In this document: piece by piece, positions 22,480-34,300 of the stretch
Layout: each line of letters opens with the position of its first letter
How positions within the stretch are numbered: the stretch's first letter is position 1
Assembly: GCA_963575745.1 (NCBI GenBank)
Contig: CAUYUJ010015766.1
Location: 174,105 to 238,104, forward strand
Source: Prorocentrum cordatum
Lineage: Eukaryota; Sar; Dinophyceae; Prorocentrales; Prorocentraceae
Length of the DNA stretch: 64,000 nt
Direction: 5' to 3'
Notes under the pieces: generated by a model
Database searches by the model: none
The model's input: the letters and a program-made list of their open reading frames with translations, nothing else
What the model was told of the DNA's origin: nothing
Translations under genes and position numbers: made by a program

Positions 22480-23935
22480 GGTCGCCAGAGGTTACTGAGA
22501 CAGGCGAGTGGGTGGTCGTGAAGGAGGGCGCCGAGGCACCGGGGGTTGCCCGGGGGGTGCGCCGCAGGAGGCTGCCCGGGGGCGGCCCCCCGGGAGCTTG
22601 CTGAGGGGGCCGGCCCCGGGATGGAGAGGCGGAGTTGAGGGTGGATTTGCGCCGATCAGCGAGAGAGGGTGTCACGTGCGCGGCGTAGCAGGTCAAATGA
22701 GGCCATCCCGTGCCGCGGGGGGGCAGGGGGCCCTGGGTGAGCCCTGCGCAGATGTTTTGGGGATGCCGCGGCAATATCGCGGCAGCGGCGCGGGTTCTGA
22801 GGGCCCGGGCGTGGAGGGTTCTGCATCAGACAACGAAGAGGGGAATTGAGAGGCGAGGCTAGGGGGTGAGAGGCGATGCGCACCGCGTTAGTGCGGCGCC
22901 AACTGCGACCGCGGCGCCATCTGGGACAGCCGAGTTGCAGAGTGCATGGATCAGTGGGAAAGTAAGTTGCGCAAGAACGCAGGGCTGCAGCCAGTGGGCA
23001 TGTAAGGGCCTGACGAGCGAGATAATGAAGGTTTGTGAGGGATCAGGAGAGTGACGTGACAGCGATCGTGGTCGCCGTGGGCTCCAGGGCCTGCAACGCG
23101 GTTGGGCCTCCGAACGCGGGAACTTATTTCCCCGTCGACGCGCTGGGTCTTCCGTGAGCGGTGAGCGCTGTGGCGCAGCCGATGGGTCGGTCATTATGAA
23201 TCGTGGGCAGCGTGTTCCTGTATGGGAAACAAATGAGGGGTCATGGTAAGTGTGCCCATCCAAGTGGCAGGTGCCAAGATGCGCTCGGGTCTGCGTTGTG
23301 GAGTAGCTTCAGCTGGAAATCGCGTAGAGTTAGATGGAGATAGCGATCAACCATTCGCGAGGAGCGGCAACTTCGACGTCTCGCCGCCCAGGCCCCGAAA
23401 GGACTTGCGAGACGAGAAAGGGCGAGAAGGACGGGCGAAGTCAGAGAGCAATGAGTTGGGGTTTTTCCTTGACAGGGAGCCCGCGTGGCGGACCTGTCCT
23501 ACTGAGTCTGGTGATCCCGTGAGGTCCAGTCAGAATCCGCTCATCGGGACTTTGAATGACGACCAAAAGAGGGGGATCGGGGGCAGTGGGTTCGGTGATG
23601 TCGAGGACGTGTTCGCGGGTGGCGAGGCTGGCGTGGCTGGGGGCATCGCGTGCGATGTGAGACAACGAACAAGACTTTGAGTTCGCGACAAGATTCACTT
23701 GCTCTGCCGAAGTTTACGCCCCCGCTGCGTTGGAGGGAAGACCGCGGGGGCGCCCGAACGCAGGATGGAATTGCGGAGGCAGGGTCTGCCACTGATCTCG
23801 ATCGGCCACACGTGACCAAGCGGGGAAAGAGGAGCCAGTGAAGAGGAAGAAACCGCGGATCCCGCTGCAGTCGCGCGTTGCTTGCGCGCCGGGTTGGCCC
23901 AGGCCCGCGTTTTGCGTGGGCGGGGCGGGCCCCCG
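22480..23935. other. Eroded middle of the copia element
   Basis: Expected to hold protease and the start of integrase. I cannot recognise a protease active site in any frame. GC-rich, no clear gene; scattered open frames up to 145 codons. Confidence 0.4.
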
Positions 23936-23939
23936 CTCG

Positions 23940-24440
23940 ATGCAAGTAGTTCGCGATGGACATGCGAGGGCAATCCTTGAGAGTGGTGGGGGGCCGCCCA
24001 TTGCACTGCTTAAAGAAGCCGCTGAAGCTCTTTGCGACCTCGACTTGGGGGCACAGGTTGGCGCCGTCGGGGATCTTCAATTGAGCTGCGAGTTCGAAGT
24101 CGCCGCGAGAAATCGCGGGCGGCCGCTCGGATAATAAAAGCGCCATTGTGACGACAGGGGCGAGGTGGAATGTTCAGGGGCGCGCTCCCATGCCGTGGCT
24201 AGATGTTCGCGCGCCTTCCCTCCTCGTCCGTTTCGCCGTTGATGCTGGCGGAAAGACGGCTCATGATGGTGCCGTGGGCGCGAATTCAACGAGGCGTTGC
24301 CCGAGTTTAGAGACTGCGTCATGCCATTCAAGACCCGTTCAAAACAGGGAAGCAGCGACCTCGAAGCAAGATGGGGGTGGAATATTTTCGGGGGTGCACC
24401 AGTCAAGTCAGGAGTGAATCGCTGGCGCTCGCGACGGGGC
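23940..24440 (+). pseudogene. Copia-like integrase remnant
   Basis: Patches in shifting frames line up with integrase: GGPPIALLKEAAEAL, GAVGDLQLSCEFEVAARNRG (normally a G-x-SQ-N-G-x-VE-AA helix), GARWNVQGRAPMPWLDV, RFAVDAGGKTAHDG, then MPEFRDCVMPFKTRSKQGSS and LEARWGWNIFGG, the C-terminal GKxxF-like segment. At least three frameshifts. Catalytic Asp/Glu residues cannot be assigned with confidence. Confidence 0.65.
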
Positions 24441-26735
24441 CGTGCTTTCCCGTGCGTTCAGCCGCGACGTGGCGACGGGGTGGGGGGTGGGGGCTGGACG
24501 AGGTAGCCGGCGTGAGGGGGCCTCCTCGGCAACCCGACCCCGGCGCGCTTGGAATGGAGTTGCGCCCGGCGTGTTATCGCCCATGGGGGCGCCCTGTCAG
24601 GATTCGGCGGTCGACCCGCGCCGGGGTGTCGTGCTCGAGGGGGCGCCGCGCGTGAACCGCGTGGGCCGCGATGGCGCGGGCGGGCTTTCGAGTGGGCTGA
24701 ACGGCCAACTCGAGCATCTTTCCTGGAGAGGGTGGCGGCGGCTCGGGCGAGAGTTGGGCCCGGCGGCGTCGGGCAGGACATGCGTGGGGAGGCGTCGTGG
24801 CTGGGTGGCTGGGTAGTCCAGACGGGCTAGTAAATCGACGACGCCGTCGGCCCGCCGCGAAGGCGAGCGCGCCCAATGACGTGGGGCGACAAAGCAATGA
24901 CGGACGAACGCGTGTAATCTATCGAGGGGCTGGCGAAATGGACTGCGTGGCCGACGACTGGCAAGTCAGCGATGGGAGTGACTGGTTGGTTTTGGACGCG
25001 GGCTGGGCCGGTTTCCGCGCGATCTCGGGCGGCGGCGACGACGCGCGACCGGCAGGCGCATTCCCGCCGCGGTCAGCGGCGGCGGAGAGAAAGGCGGAGG
25101 GGCTCGAAGGTGGCGAGAGGGCCGAAGCAGTCGGAGTGGAAGAGGAATAGGGTAAGGATCGTCTGAATGAGGATGCAGAGGCGAGGTTAGTACGGGGCCG
25201 AGCGACGATGATGTTCGTGGAAATGAGCCTGGGGATGCGCGCGAATAGGATGATCATGTGAAGACGGAGGAAGTGCGCGCTGAATTCGCATGGGTTTGCC
25301 GGAGTTGTGATTTGGATGTTCAGCGTTGATCTGGATGTCATCAAGCAGGTCAATGCGCTTGGGGGAGCTGTGGGTTTTTTTTGCGGCAGAGGCCAGCACA
25401 ATGTGCAGCCGCATGTTTCTGAGGCGTAGTCGTTAGTCCGTTGTATTGCGGAGGAAATCGTGCATGGCCCCAATTGCATGCGATGAGTATTGGAACCCTT
25501 CGGGTTTAACTGTGAGGCGGTGCGAGCGAAAGTGGAGAAGATCACCAATATCAAAGCAGCCTTGCTGTTACTCGTAAATCGAATAAGTGGTTTTCATCAG
25601 CAGAGTAAAGGTATTAAACTTGAAGCGCCCTTCGGTCGCGAATGAAGCGCCCCGCTCTCGTGTTGACTTGTGAGTATCAGAAAAGGAGCGGGCTATACTT
25701 TCTTTGAACATCCCGCGGGGGCCTCGTGCTGGCGCCAGCGCAGAGAAGTTGAAGCGCGACTGCGTGCGGGCATGTGACGGGGCCCCGTGCTGCTATGACT
25801 TGCAGCATGTGGTGAAAGGGGAAGAGATGCCCGTGAAGAAGCCCATGCGATTCATGGCCAACAGCCCCTAGATCGGAAGTGCCCTCAGCGCGAAATGTCA
25901 AGGGCAGCTCCGACGCATCGAGTCAATCGGGGGAGGTGGGGCGAGAAGATCAGAGCTATATCTAGACGGACTCTTTCGAGCTATATTTGATGGCCTAGGT
26001 GGCCAGATGATGGCGGGTGACCGATTGGGGTCCTCCATCCGAATCTGTGGCCCCGAGGTCAATCGGAGTGGACCAGGCGTGGGAGTGGGTATTAGCGAGA
26101 TCGGGTGCGAGCCGAGCGAGCGCGGGGATGGGCCTGCGTTGGCTTGGGTCAGAACAAATCACGGTGCATCTCGCCCCGTGCTTCCGCGGAAAATTCAGGG
26201 CCAGCGTGGAATGCGCGAGTGCCTGGGCGTCGGCCAGGCACTCGAGGACAGGGGGGTTGGTAAGGTGGGTGGGGGGGCGGGAAGGGGGGGGTCAGAGGGT
26301 GGGCCTGCGACGCCGCCATTGAATAATTCACTTGCCGAGTTACCTGGCGCGCCCGGCCTCGCGAAGGGATCTGCGCGGCGTGCCGGCGCCGGGGGTGGCC
26401 GAACATTCCAGGGGCTCGCGAGACATGCGGGTGCGTTGTTGAGGTGAAGCCAATTGCCCGAGGTGGCGCATGTGTAGTCCACCGCGAACGTGGAGCAGTA
26501 CAGGCGTAAGATCATGCGTCAGGACGTGAGCTTGATCCAGGGCTCGCGTCGCGGGCTCGGGAGAGGAGGTGGGGCGCCTTAGGAAACGCGAGCTCTGCGA
26601 GAAAGGGGTGGGGCAGGAGTGCTGGGCGGCAAACGGCAGGCTCACCATTTGCACTGGGTGGGCCGATGTCAACGGAAGGGGGTGGGGCCAACCTTGAGTG
26701 TCGAGCATAGCTGGTGGCCCAGGTGGTTGAGTTCA
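24441..26735. other. Eroded copia pol between integrase and RT
   Basis: Only one suggestive patch: near 25758-25868 the sequence reads CDGAPCCYDLQHVVKGEEMP then VKKPMRFMANSP, which looks like a real protein, but I cannot place it in pol. Other open frames (24442-24816, 26007-26447) are Gly/Arg/Ala-rich and not recognised. Confidence 0.35.
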
Positions 26736-26739
26736 ACTC

Positions 26740-27023
26740 GGAAGAGGAGAACATATTTGCAGCCGCGCATCCATTGGAACCCCAAAACTGTTTGTCTTCA
26801 TGTCTGACACCGAGGACTTAGGGCATCGTCGTGGGGGGCGGTAAGGGCTGATATTGGCGCGCATAGTTGAACGGGCATGCTGGCGCGCCGAGGCCAGAAA
26901 TGACTTCTTCATCTGGTTGCCCGAGGAAGACCGTGAACCGGGCCTGTGTGGAATGCTATTGAAGACAGTGTGCGGCAGTCGGGATGCAGCCAGCAATTGG
27001 GGGATGTTTGTGTAGATTTTTCA
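26740..27023 (+). pseudogene. Copia-like reverse transcriptase remnant
   Basis: FAAAHPLEPQNCLSSC (about 26756) corresponds to the RT entry motif ATPPLEALK. About 100 bp on, RNDFFIWLPEEDREPG and LCGMLLKTVCGSRDAASNWG (26896-27007) match the classical palm-region motif (FVxLPxED...GxLxKxxYGTRDAAxNW). A TAG at 27018-27020 ends the frame. The YVDD catalytic box is not recognisable. Confidence 0.75.
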
Positions 27024-27339
27024 GGTGATATTATCTTTGATAATGGAAAAGCATTGCCATGGGCCAGCACGAAAGAGAAAGGGATGCCGGGCGAAAAGCA
27101 GATCTGCGAAGAAGATGATGAAGTGCCCCTACCAAGCCATGAGGTTAAGAAATCCCAAGCTTTAGTGGCTAGGGCGCACAGGACCGTTCAGACATGCAGG
27201 TCTCAGTCACAGACTTGGCGTGTTCTGTGTCAGCCCTGGCCCGAGGGGCATGGGCAAGCCTTGTATAATTGAGCAAGTGCCTCTGGATCCGCGACAGGCG
27301 TGGATGTCAGTGCTTTTGCCAGCAGCGCGCCCAGGAGTT

Positions 27340-27808
27340 GACGTTGTGGACTGACATCGAGTATTCTGGATGCAAGAGGACACGTGAATCAGGCATTTGA
27401 CGAACAGTTATGCGTGGATCGCCGATTCAGAGCGTCGTGGTGTTATTTTCTGGAGAAGCGGAGTATTGCGGAAAAGTGAAGGACGGGTCAGTAGCGCTAG
27501 GACTACAAGCAGGTCTCAGAGACTTCGATGTTAATTGCAGTGTCGCGTTGGCGAGCGATTCTAGTGCGGTTTTCGCCAGTGCGAGCCGTCGAGGAGTAGG
27601 GACAGTTGGAAACATCGAGGTTTGTCAGTTTTGGCTACAAGAAGATGTACGACGAGGATACATCAAAGTGATCGACGCAGGAACCCAGGAGAGCGGTGCA
27701 GACGCTGTAACAAATTATGAAAGCAGGGACGACATGTTCAAACACATGCGAGGTACCCACCAACACACTGTTTGTGGAATACACGGGCTGGCAACGACAG
27801 AGTGGTAG
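27340..27808 (+). pseudogene. Copia-like RNase H and C-terminus
   Basis: TLWTDIEYSGCKRTRESGI then a stop and a shift lead to IQSVVVLFSGEAEYCGKVKD (27418 onward), the Q-S-x-V-A-L-S-S-G-E-A-E-Y signature of Ty1/copia RNase H, followed by ASDSSAVFASASRRGVG and WLQEDVRRGYIKVIDAGTQE. This 132-codon 3' part is open to TAG 27806-27808. Catalytic D (WTD), E (GEAEY) and D (SDSSA) are preserved, but the first is in a different frame. Confidence 0.85.
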
Positions 27809-28367
27809 CTTAATCAGTATCCGGGTTGTCCCCGCATGCCGATTTGCCGAAGACGTGAGCTCAGGATTTAGTGAAAGCCCGAACTAATGAAGATGGCAAT
27901 CGCCTTGCATGCCTTGGTGCTTTGCGAGACCTGAATGTAGTGTATCGCGTGTTAGGAGGAACTTGCACATTCACGACCAAATCATTGTCGCCTTCTGCTT
28001 GCACCTGTCATGTTTTTTGGCGCTTCACTTTATCGCTTGCCTTATTGTTGTGGAGTCCTGGCAGTGCTGGCCACTTATTCATAATCTTTCCGTTGCATAG
28101 CCTCTTTTGCTGAACACATGTCGCCCATTCCCACATTCGGCTGATCAGCCGAGGGTGGGTGTTAGTTTCCATCGTTCCGACTGGATGAGCACCGCTTTAG
28201 AGTTCGCGTGTTGTTCAAGAGTCATCTATCCCATTATGTGGTCATCTATCCAAGTATGTGGGATAGCAGGTGTTGTGCACTGCATCCTGTAAGAAGGAGG
28301 AGGTGAGGAAAAAAATGGAGGAGGAAAAGGGGAAACAAAAAGAGGAGGATGACGAGGAGGGGTGGAG
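27809..28367. other. Copia 3' end and candidate 3' LTR
   Basis: It contains the 28205-28288 segment related to 20895-20952, with the pair ATCTATCCCATTATGTGG / ATCTATCCAAGTATGTGG duplicated inside. Purine-rich sequence follows to the next helicase exon. No gene is seen. Confidence 0.5.
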
Positions 28368-31300
28368 GCGCCGCCCCGGGCTTCTCGAGGACTGCGCCGC
28401 TAGGGGCGAGGTCGCGAACGTCATGGTGACGCAGCCCCGGCGCATGGCCGCCGTGACGCTCGCTCGCCGCGTCGCGCGGGAGCGCGGCGAGAAGACTGGG
28501 ACCGAGGTCGGCTGTAGGGGAACAAATGATGACATGAACATAAAGAGTCAGAGGTCCGCGCGGATTCCTCGGATCGGCGCTTGGGCCCCCCCTGTCGGCG
28601 CTTCCAGCGCCGCTTCGGGCACGCTCCGCATGCCAGTGAAGGGGCCAAGCCCCGATCCGAAGAATTCTCACCTACCTCCGTTTTTTTATGTTTTTGTCAT
28701 TGTTTGTTACGCTGGGGCTGGAGAACTCCTGGAGATGTGAACCTAAACGTGCTCTGGTCGTGAACGAAGCAGGACGAGAGTTTTTTGTTCGCTTTCGGCC
28801 TCCTGAGGCCCTTACTGGGACTCGTGACGGTCAACAGCGCGACTCGTGATGCAAACCGGCTCAGGAGAAAAGGTTCGGGTTCTCCAGGGTTCCCAGTATT
28901 GAGAAAACAAAACATCTGATGTCTTGGAAGCCCTCCCCTTTCCCCCCCCACTCCCGCTCCTTCCCGCCTCCTCCTCACACGTCTCCTCCTCCTCCCACTT
29001 CTCCTCCTCCCCCTTTCGACCTCCACCCTCCACCCACACAGCATTCCGACCTCCAGACCACACGAAATCAGCACTTCGACATCCAGCCTCCAGCATCCCG
29101 CCTAGGACGACTCCTGAGGGCTCCAGCCCTCCGCGCCGCCCTCTTAGGGCCCTTCCCGCCGGACCGACACCGCGTTTCGCTTCCTCCTCCTCCTCCTCCT
29201 CCTCCTCCTCCTCCTCGTCCTCCTCCACCTCCCCCCTGGGCCACTCCTCCTCCTCGTCCTCCCCCTCCTTCTCCCCCCCCTTCCCATCCAGAGGTCGGTT
29301 TAAGTTGATAATCGTTACTTGCATCAGTAATGGGGTCCACACCACTCCACTCCACCGCTTTCCCTTCTCTTCCTCCTCCTCATCCTTCAGCTCCCCCTCC
29401 TCTTCTTCCTCCTCCCCTTCCTCCCCCTATTCACCCTCCCCCCCCCATGCTCCGAGGTTGGTTGGAGAATACGCGGAGATACGAATCCTGGCAGACAGCT
29501 CTCGTTTGCAACTGCTGGGTACCTCCTCTCCTGGTTCACCGTGGACCCGTCGGTGTTCGGGGACCTCACGCATATTGTCCTCGATGAGGCCCACGAGCGC
29601 ACGGCTGACATGGAGCTGCTCATTTTGCTCGTGCGTCTGTTGATGCGCTTCTACCCAGGTCCCCGGCTGGTGCTCATGTCCGCGACCATTGACACCAGTC
29701 TCTTCGTTGAGTACTTCCAGGAGCAGGGTTCGACCTGAACGGTGTTTTAGCGCCCTCGTGGACCGTTCTCGTTTTGATTTCGCTTTGCAGCAAGGGCAGA
29801 ACGAAGACAAAACGAGGGGAAGCGACAACAAAACGAAGACGGAAGACGACCAATGGAGAGGAGGCATGCTGCCAAATTAGATAGCACTCCGCAGTTGCGG
29901 ATAAGAGTGAGGGGGCGGCGGGACGTCGGCAGTCTGCGAGGCTCTCAAGAAGCCCGCCGCGGGCGCTTAATTGATTAATTATACAACCAGCCCGCCGCAG
30001 GCGCCGTTTTTTCCGTCAACAAAAATGTGGACGGGTTTCGGGTGGGTCGCGGGTGGGGCGCGGGTGGATCGCGGGTGGGTCGCGGGTGGATCGCGGGTGG
30101 GTCGCGGGTGGGTCGCGGGTCGTGTCGCGGGTGGGTCGCGGGTCGGGTCGCGGGTGGGTCGCGGGTCCGGTCGCGGGTGGGTCGCGGGTGGGTCGAGGGT
30201 AGGTCGAAGGCGGGGCGCGGGGTGGGTCACGGATGGGTCGCGGGTGGGTCGCGGAGTGGATCGTTGGTGGTTCGCGAGTCGGTCGTGGCTAGGGTGTCGC
30301 GGTTGTGTCGCGGGTGGATCGCGGGTGGGTCGCGGGCCGGGTCGCGGGCGGGACGATTATAACAAACAACAAACAACAAACAACAAACATTAACCAACAA
30401 ACAACAAAGAGCAAACATCATCGACTACACCAGACCCCACCGCGGAACCGTATTTCAGCCACCCGCCCAGGGACAGTGAATGACCGTTCGGCCCCTTCGC
30501 TCTGATTTCCAGATGGCTTACACATGCTTTCAGCATGGTTCAAGAGCTGTGTAAACAAGCATGCTCGAAACACGCACAACACGGGTTCAGCACATATTGG
30601 AAACACGTCTAAAACTCTCTGAATTGAACAGTTGGTGTTTGCCCGCTGTCCTGGCCTCCACGATCGGAGGGAGGAGAAGCGACACTAATACCACCAGCCA
30701 GGAGGTCCACGTTGCCTCCCCGAGCTGGAGGCTGGGGATGTCTCGAGCGAGAGGGGGGGACCACACCACCATGGAGACCCCCCCCCCGCTCCTCGCATCT
30801 CCTCGCCCTTGGTGGTGTCGGTGCCGCCTTTCCTTGCTCCTGCCACGAGTTGAGTCAGGAGGGAAAGAAACACACAGACACAATGAATCGTCGACTCCCA
30901 GGAAAATGTGCAAACATATGGGAAGTGGGGGGGAAGGCAAAAAAACCCCAAATATATGGGAAGATGTGGGGAATCTTTTCACTTGTGTGTATTTCTTTGT
31001 GTGTCCTGGGGCCCCTTCCTCCTCCTCCTCCTCCCCCTCCTCCTCCTCCTCCTCCTCCTCCTCCTCCTCCTCCTCCTCCTCCTCCCTAGGAGTTCGCGCA
31101 GCCGGCGGGGGTGCCCCTCCGGCCGCTGACGGTAGACGGCCGCCTCTTCCCGGTGGAGACGCTGCACCTCGAGGACCTGGCGGAGGGCAGGGCCCCGCGC
31201 GGCGGCCGGCTGCCGGAGGACGTGCAGAGGCTGGCCGCCAGGAGCGTCCCCAAGGCCCGAGCAATTCAAGCAGCGGCGAAGCGTCCTGGTTGGCCTATGC

Positions 31301-34300
31301 AGGCCTGCCAAAGAATGTTCTAAGAGCCTCTGGTGGTTCCCCCGAAGTGTTCCGAGAGCACTCCTGGCTGGGGCCGTCTTGTTTTGTCACATCGGGTTCT
31401 TGTTCTGAGAGCATTGTTTTTGTTCTTAGAGCATTTTTGGGTTCTCAGAGAATTTCGTGGTGGGACTATAGAAATGCCAGGACGGTCGGTCCCTGCTCAA
31501 GAGATCGACGACAGAACCGATCCGCTCCAAGATTGGTTTTCTCGCCGAATCTATGGGAACACGAACAGACTGCCCCAGAGAGCTGCGGAGCCTTCTGCGT
31601 GTCTCCTCGCAGATCTGGCGAGGGAGCCAACCTGGGGGGTCATCAGTTCTGTCGTCAATCTCCTACTCGAAAGGTGTTTCAGGGCGCTCGCGTCGCCAGG
31701 GACAACATCAAACCGCGCGTGTGGAGGGAGCTCGAGGAGCTCGCAGTCGCTCTGGTCCCGGCAGTGGCTGAGGCGGGCTCGACGATGCTCGTATTCATCT
31801 GGAAGGGCCCAAAGAGGCACGAGGATGCACCTGGTGCGTGGGCGCGGTCTTCGCGAGTCGGTGCTGGGCCCCCCGCCCTACACCCCCTCTCCGGCGCGCT
31901 CTGGACGCGTTGCTTGGGGGTGTGGATATCCAGGCAACCCAAGTAGGGTCGAAGCAGGCAGGGTCGGCTCGATGTGGAGTCCGATGTTTTCCACGCCGAC
32001 GTTGCCGATGTATCGCCGACCGCCATCTACTTTGACCCCACGAGGGCGGCCTCCAGGCGAGGGGGGTCAGCGCTGGCCTAAGAAATCCGGGCGGGCGTCC
32101 GAACGTTTGCGTCTGTGCCGTTTTGTTGTTCTTCTACCATCCCAGGGTATGCGGACCTCGCCAGGATCCACAGCAAGCTGTACTGGTCTCTGCCGTTGGC
32201 CACTAGCCCCGACTCGGAAATGCGAGCACCACCAAGGCCAGAGGTCCTGGCTGGTGATGGGGAGCTCCAGGACTCGAGTGACTACGCAAGCATAAATGCT
32301 CGAAGGTCCGCGGTTTTGTTGGATCGGCGCTGGGCCCCCTGGCGGCGCCTCTGGCGCCGCCGTTGTCGCGCGGAGCGCGGCAGGGAGGGGGGCTAGCGCC
32401 GATCCAAGAATTGTGCGCGGACCACCTAAATTTATTTCATGCACTTCATCTTCTCCTAAGGATATCTCAGAGGCTAGCCCAGACCCGAGCTCGCAGGTGC
32501 CCCGCAAAGACGTGGACGCCGTCGATGGGCACATTGGCGATTCCAGGTCGGAAGTGGCCGAGGCGCCGACCACCTTCCGCCTCTTCGCGCTCCACTCCCA
32601 GGTGCCCAACGAGGACCAGGAGCTCGTCCTCGACGAGCCTGGCCCAGGCGTCTGCAACGTGGTCCTCGCAACGAACATTGCGGAGTCGTCCGTGACGTTG
32701 CCCGAGGTGTGTGGCGTGGTGGATTTCGGGGTGTTCAAGACGACCTTCTCCGACCCGAGTCAGCCAGGCTTGACCCAGCTCGCCGCGCGGTGGTGCTCAA
32801 AGGCCTCGCTGAGACAGCGCCAGGGTCGCGCAGGTCGCACGCGTTCTGGCTGGTGTGTGAGGCTCGTCACGAGTGTCTTTTCTGAGGACGGAGTGCCCGG
32901 GTATGACGAGCCAGAGATATTGCGCACTCCGCTCACGAAGCTTTGGCTCCAGGCGAAGGGCATCAGCGACGGCCTCAAAAGGGCTCTGCAGGACGACGAG
33001 GAGAAGTCGCAGCAGCTCGAGCGCACCGACATGTCGCCGAGGGCTCTCTTGCAACAGCTCATCGCGCGACCGAGCGTGGAGGCGATCGACGCTGCGGTGC
33101 ACGAGCTCGCTGAGCTCGGGGTGCTCACGGAGAACAACGAGCTCGCCCAGGTCACGGTGGTGGGCCGCCTGTCGCTGTGGCTGCCATTGGATGTCCGCCT
33201 CTGCCGCTTGCTCTGGCTGGGCGCCCTGTGGGGGTGTGCACCCGAGGCGGCGGTTCTCGCAGCCGCTTGCTCGACCGGGAGCCCGTTCGAGAGCCCCTCA
33301 CGGTTCGCGTTCGACGACGACAGGGACTATACCACGCAGCTGCGCCAGACGGCGGAGAGCCGACGCCACTTTGATGGGGGCCACTTCTCCGAGCCCATCA
33401 TGCTGTTTCGGCTGTTTGGCTCTTGGGCGCGCCGTCTGGGCATGACTCCAGTGACGCTGCCGCATCAGGCCAAGTGGGCCCGGGCGGCCAGATCCCTGGC
33501 CGAGTCCGAGGCCGTCGATGCTCAGAAGATGCTGGTCTTCGTCGGCTACGTGGCAGACATCGCCATGCGAGGGCGCGATCTCTGCGGTACTGGCCGCAAT
33601 GAAGATGAGTGCCCTGTTCGCCAGAGCCTCCACAGGCTGATATGCCTCCTGCGGCGCCCCGACCTCTCCTTCGAGGAGCAGAAGGAGACGCCTCCGGAGA
33701 AGGCCCCGAGGATACGCGAGGTCTTCACCGCCTCCGCTGGCACGGTCTACGCCCTGCTGGCGGCCTGCTTCTCCGACCGGCTGCTCACGGGCAGGCACAA
33801 GTACGACGGCGACCAGCTCGTCCCCATGCTCGACGCCCTGGAGAAGCTGCCTGGTCGCAGCGGCGTTGCCGCTGACGACGCGGTGGTGATCCCTCGAGGC
33901 CTTAGGACCATGCACAAAGGCACGCTGTCGAGCGAGGCCAGCGTCAGAAAGATCGTGCAGTCTCTCTGTGGGGCGGAGCCCAGCTCGGTGGCCATAACGC
34001 CGAAGTATGTCGCGTGCAGCTTCGGAGAAGAAGATGCGTCGGCATCTAGGATGGCTTCGCAGGCGGGTCTGCCTGCTGTGGAGGGTCGGCGGCTTGTAGA
34101 CCTCGGCTTCAACCCACGGCTTTGCTTCATGGCATCGGGTGGTTTCCGCAAGTTTCCTGTCGGCGACGTGGAGATGTTGCAGGCGGTCTCGCCATACGAG
34201 ATTCAGTTTAGCCTCGTCCCCTCGTCCATCGGAACGAAGACCCTCGCCATCCTCGGCGAGATGAATCCACTTGGTTTCGCTTGTCATGTTACCTCCCCGG

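Larger units (their letters stand above)
20860..28290 (+). mobile_element. Decayed Ty1/copia-like LTR retrotransposon
   Basis: Remnants occur in copia order: primer-binding site, Gag with zinc knuckle, integrase, RT, RNase H (see separate entries). Candidate LTR ends share GTGGGATAGCAGGTGTTGTG with a related 40-nt upstream segment at about 20895-20952 and 28205-28288. The element ends about 80 bp before a helicase exon, so it may lie in a helicase intron. Nearly 4 kb between Gag and RT is so eroded that only patches translate. It is not competent. Confidence 0.75.

Noticed and set aside
22451-26515. Several reverse-strand frames of 100-200 codons in the copia middle
   Set aside because: Forward-strand integrase and RT patches explain the region; reverse frames are GC-driven shadows.
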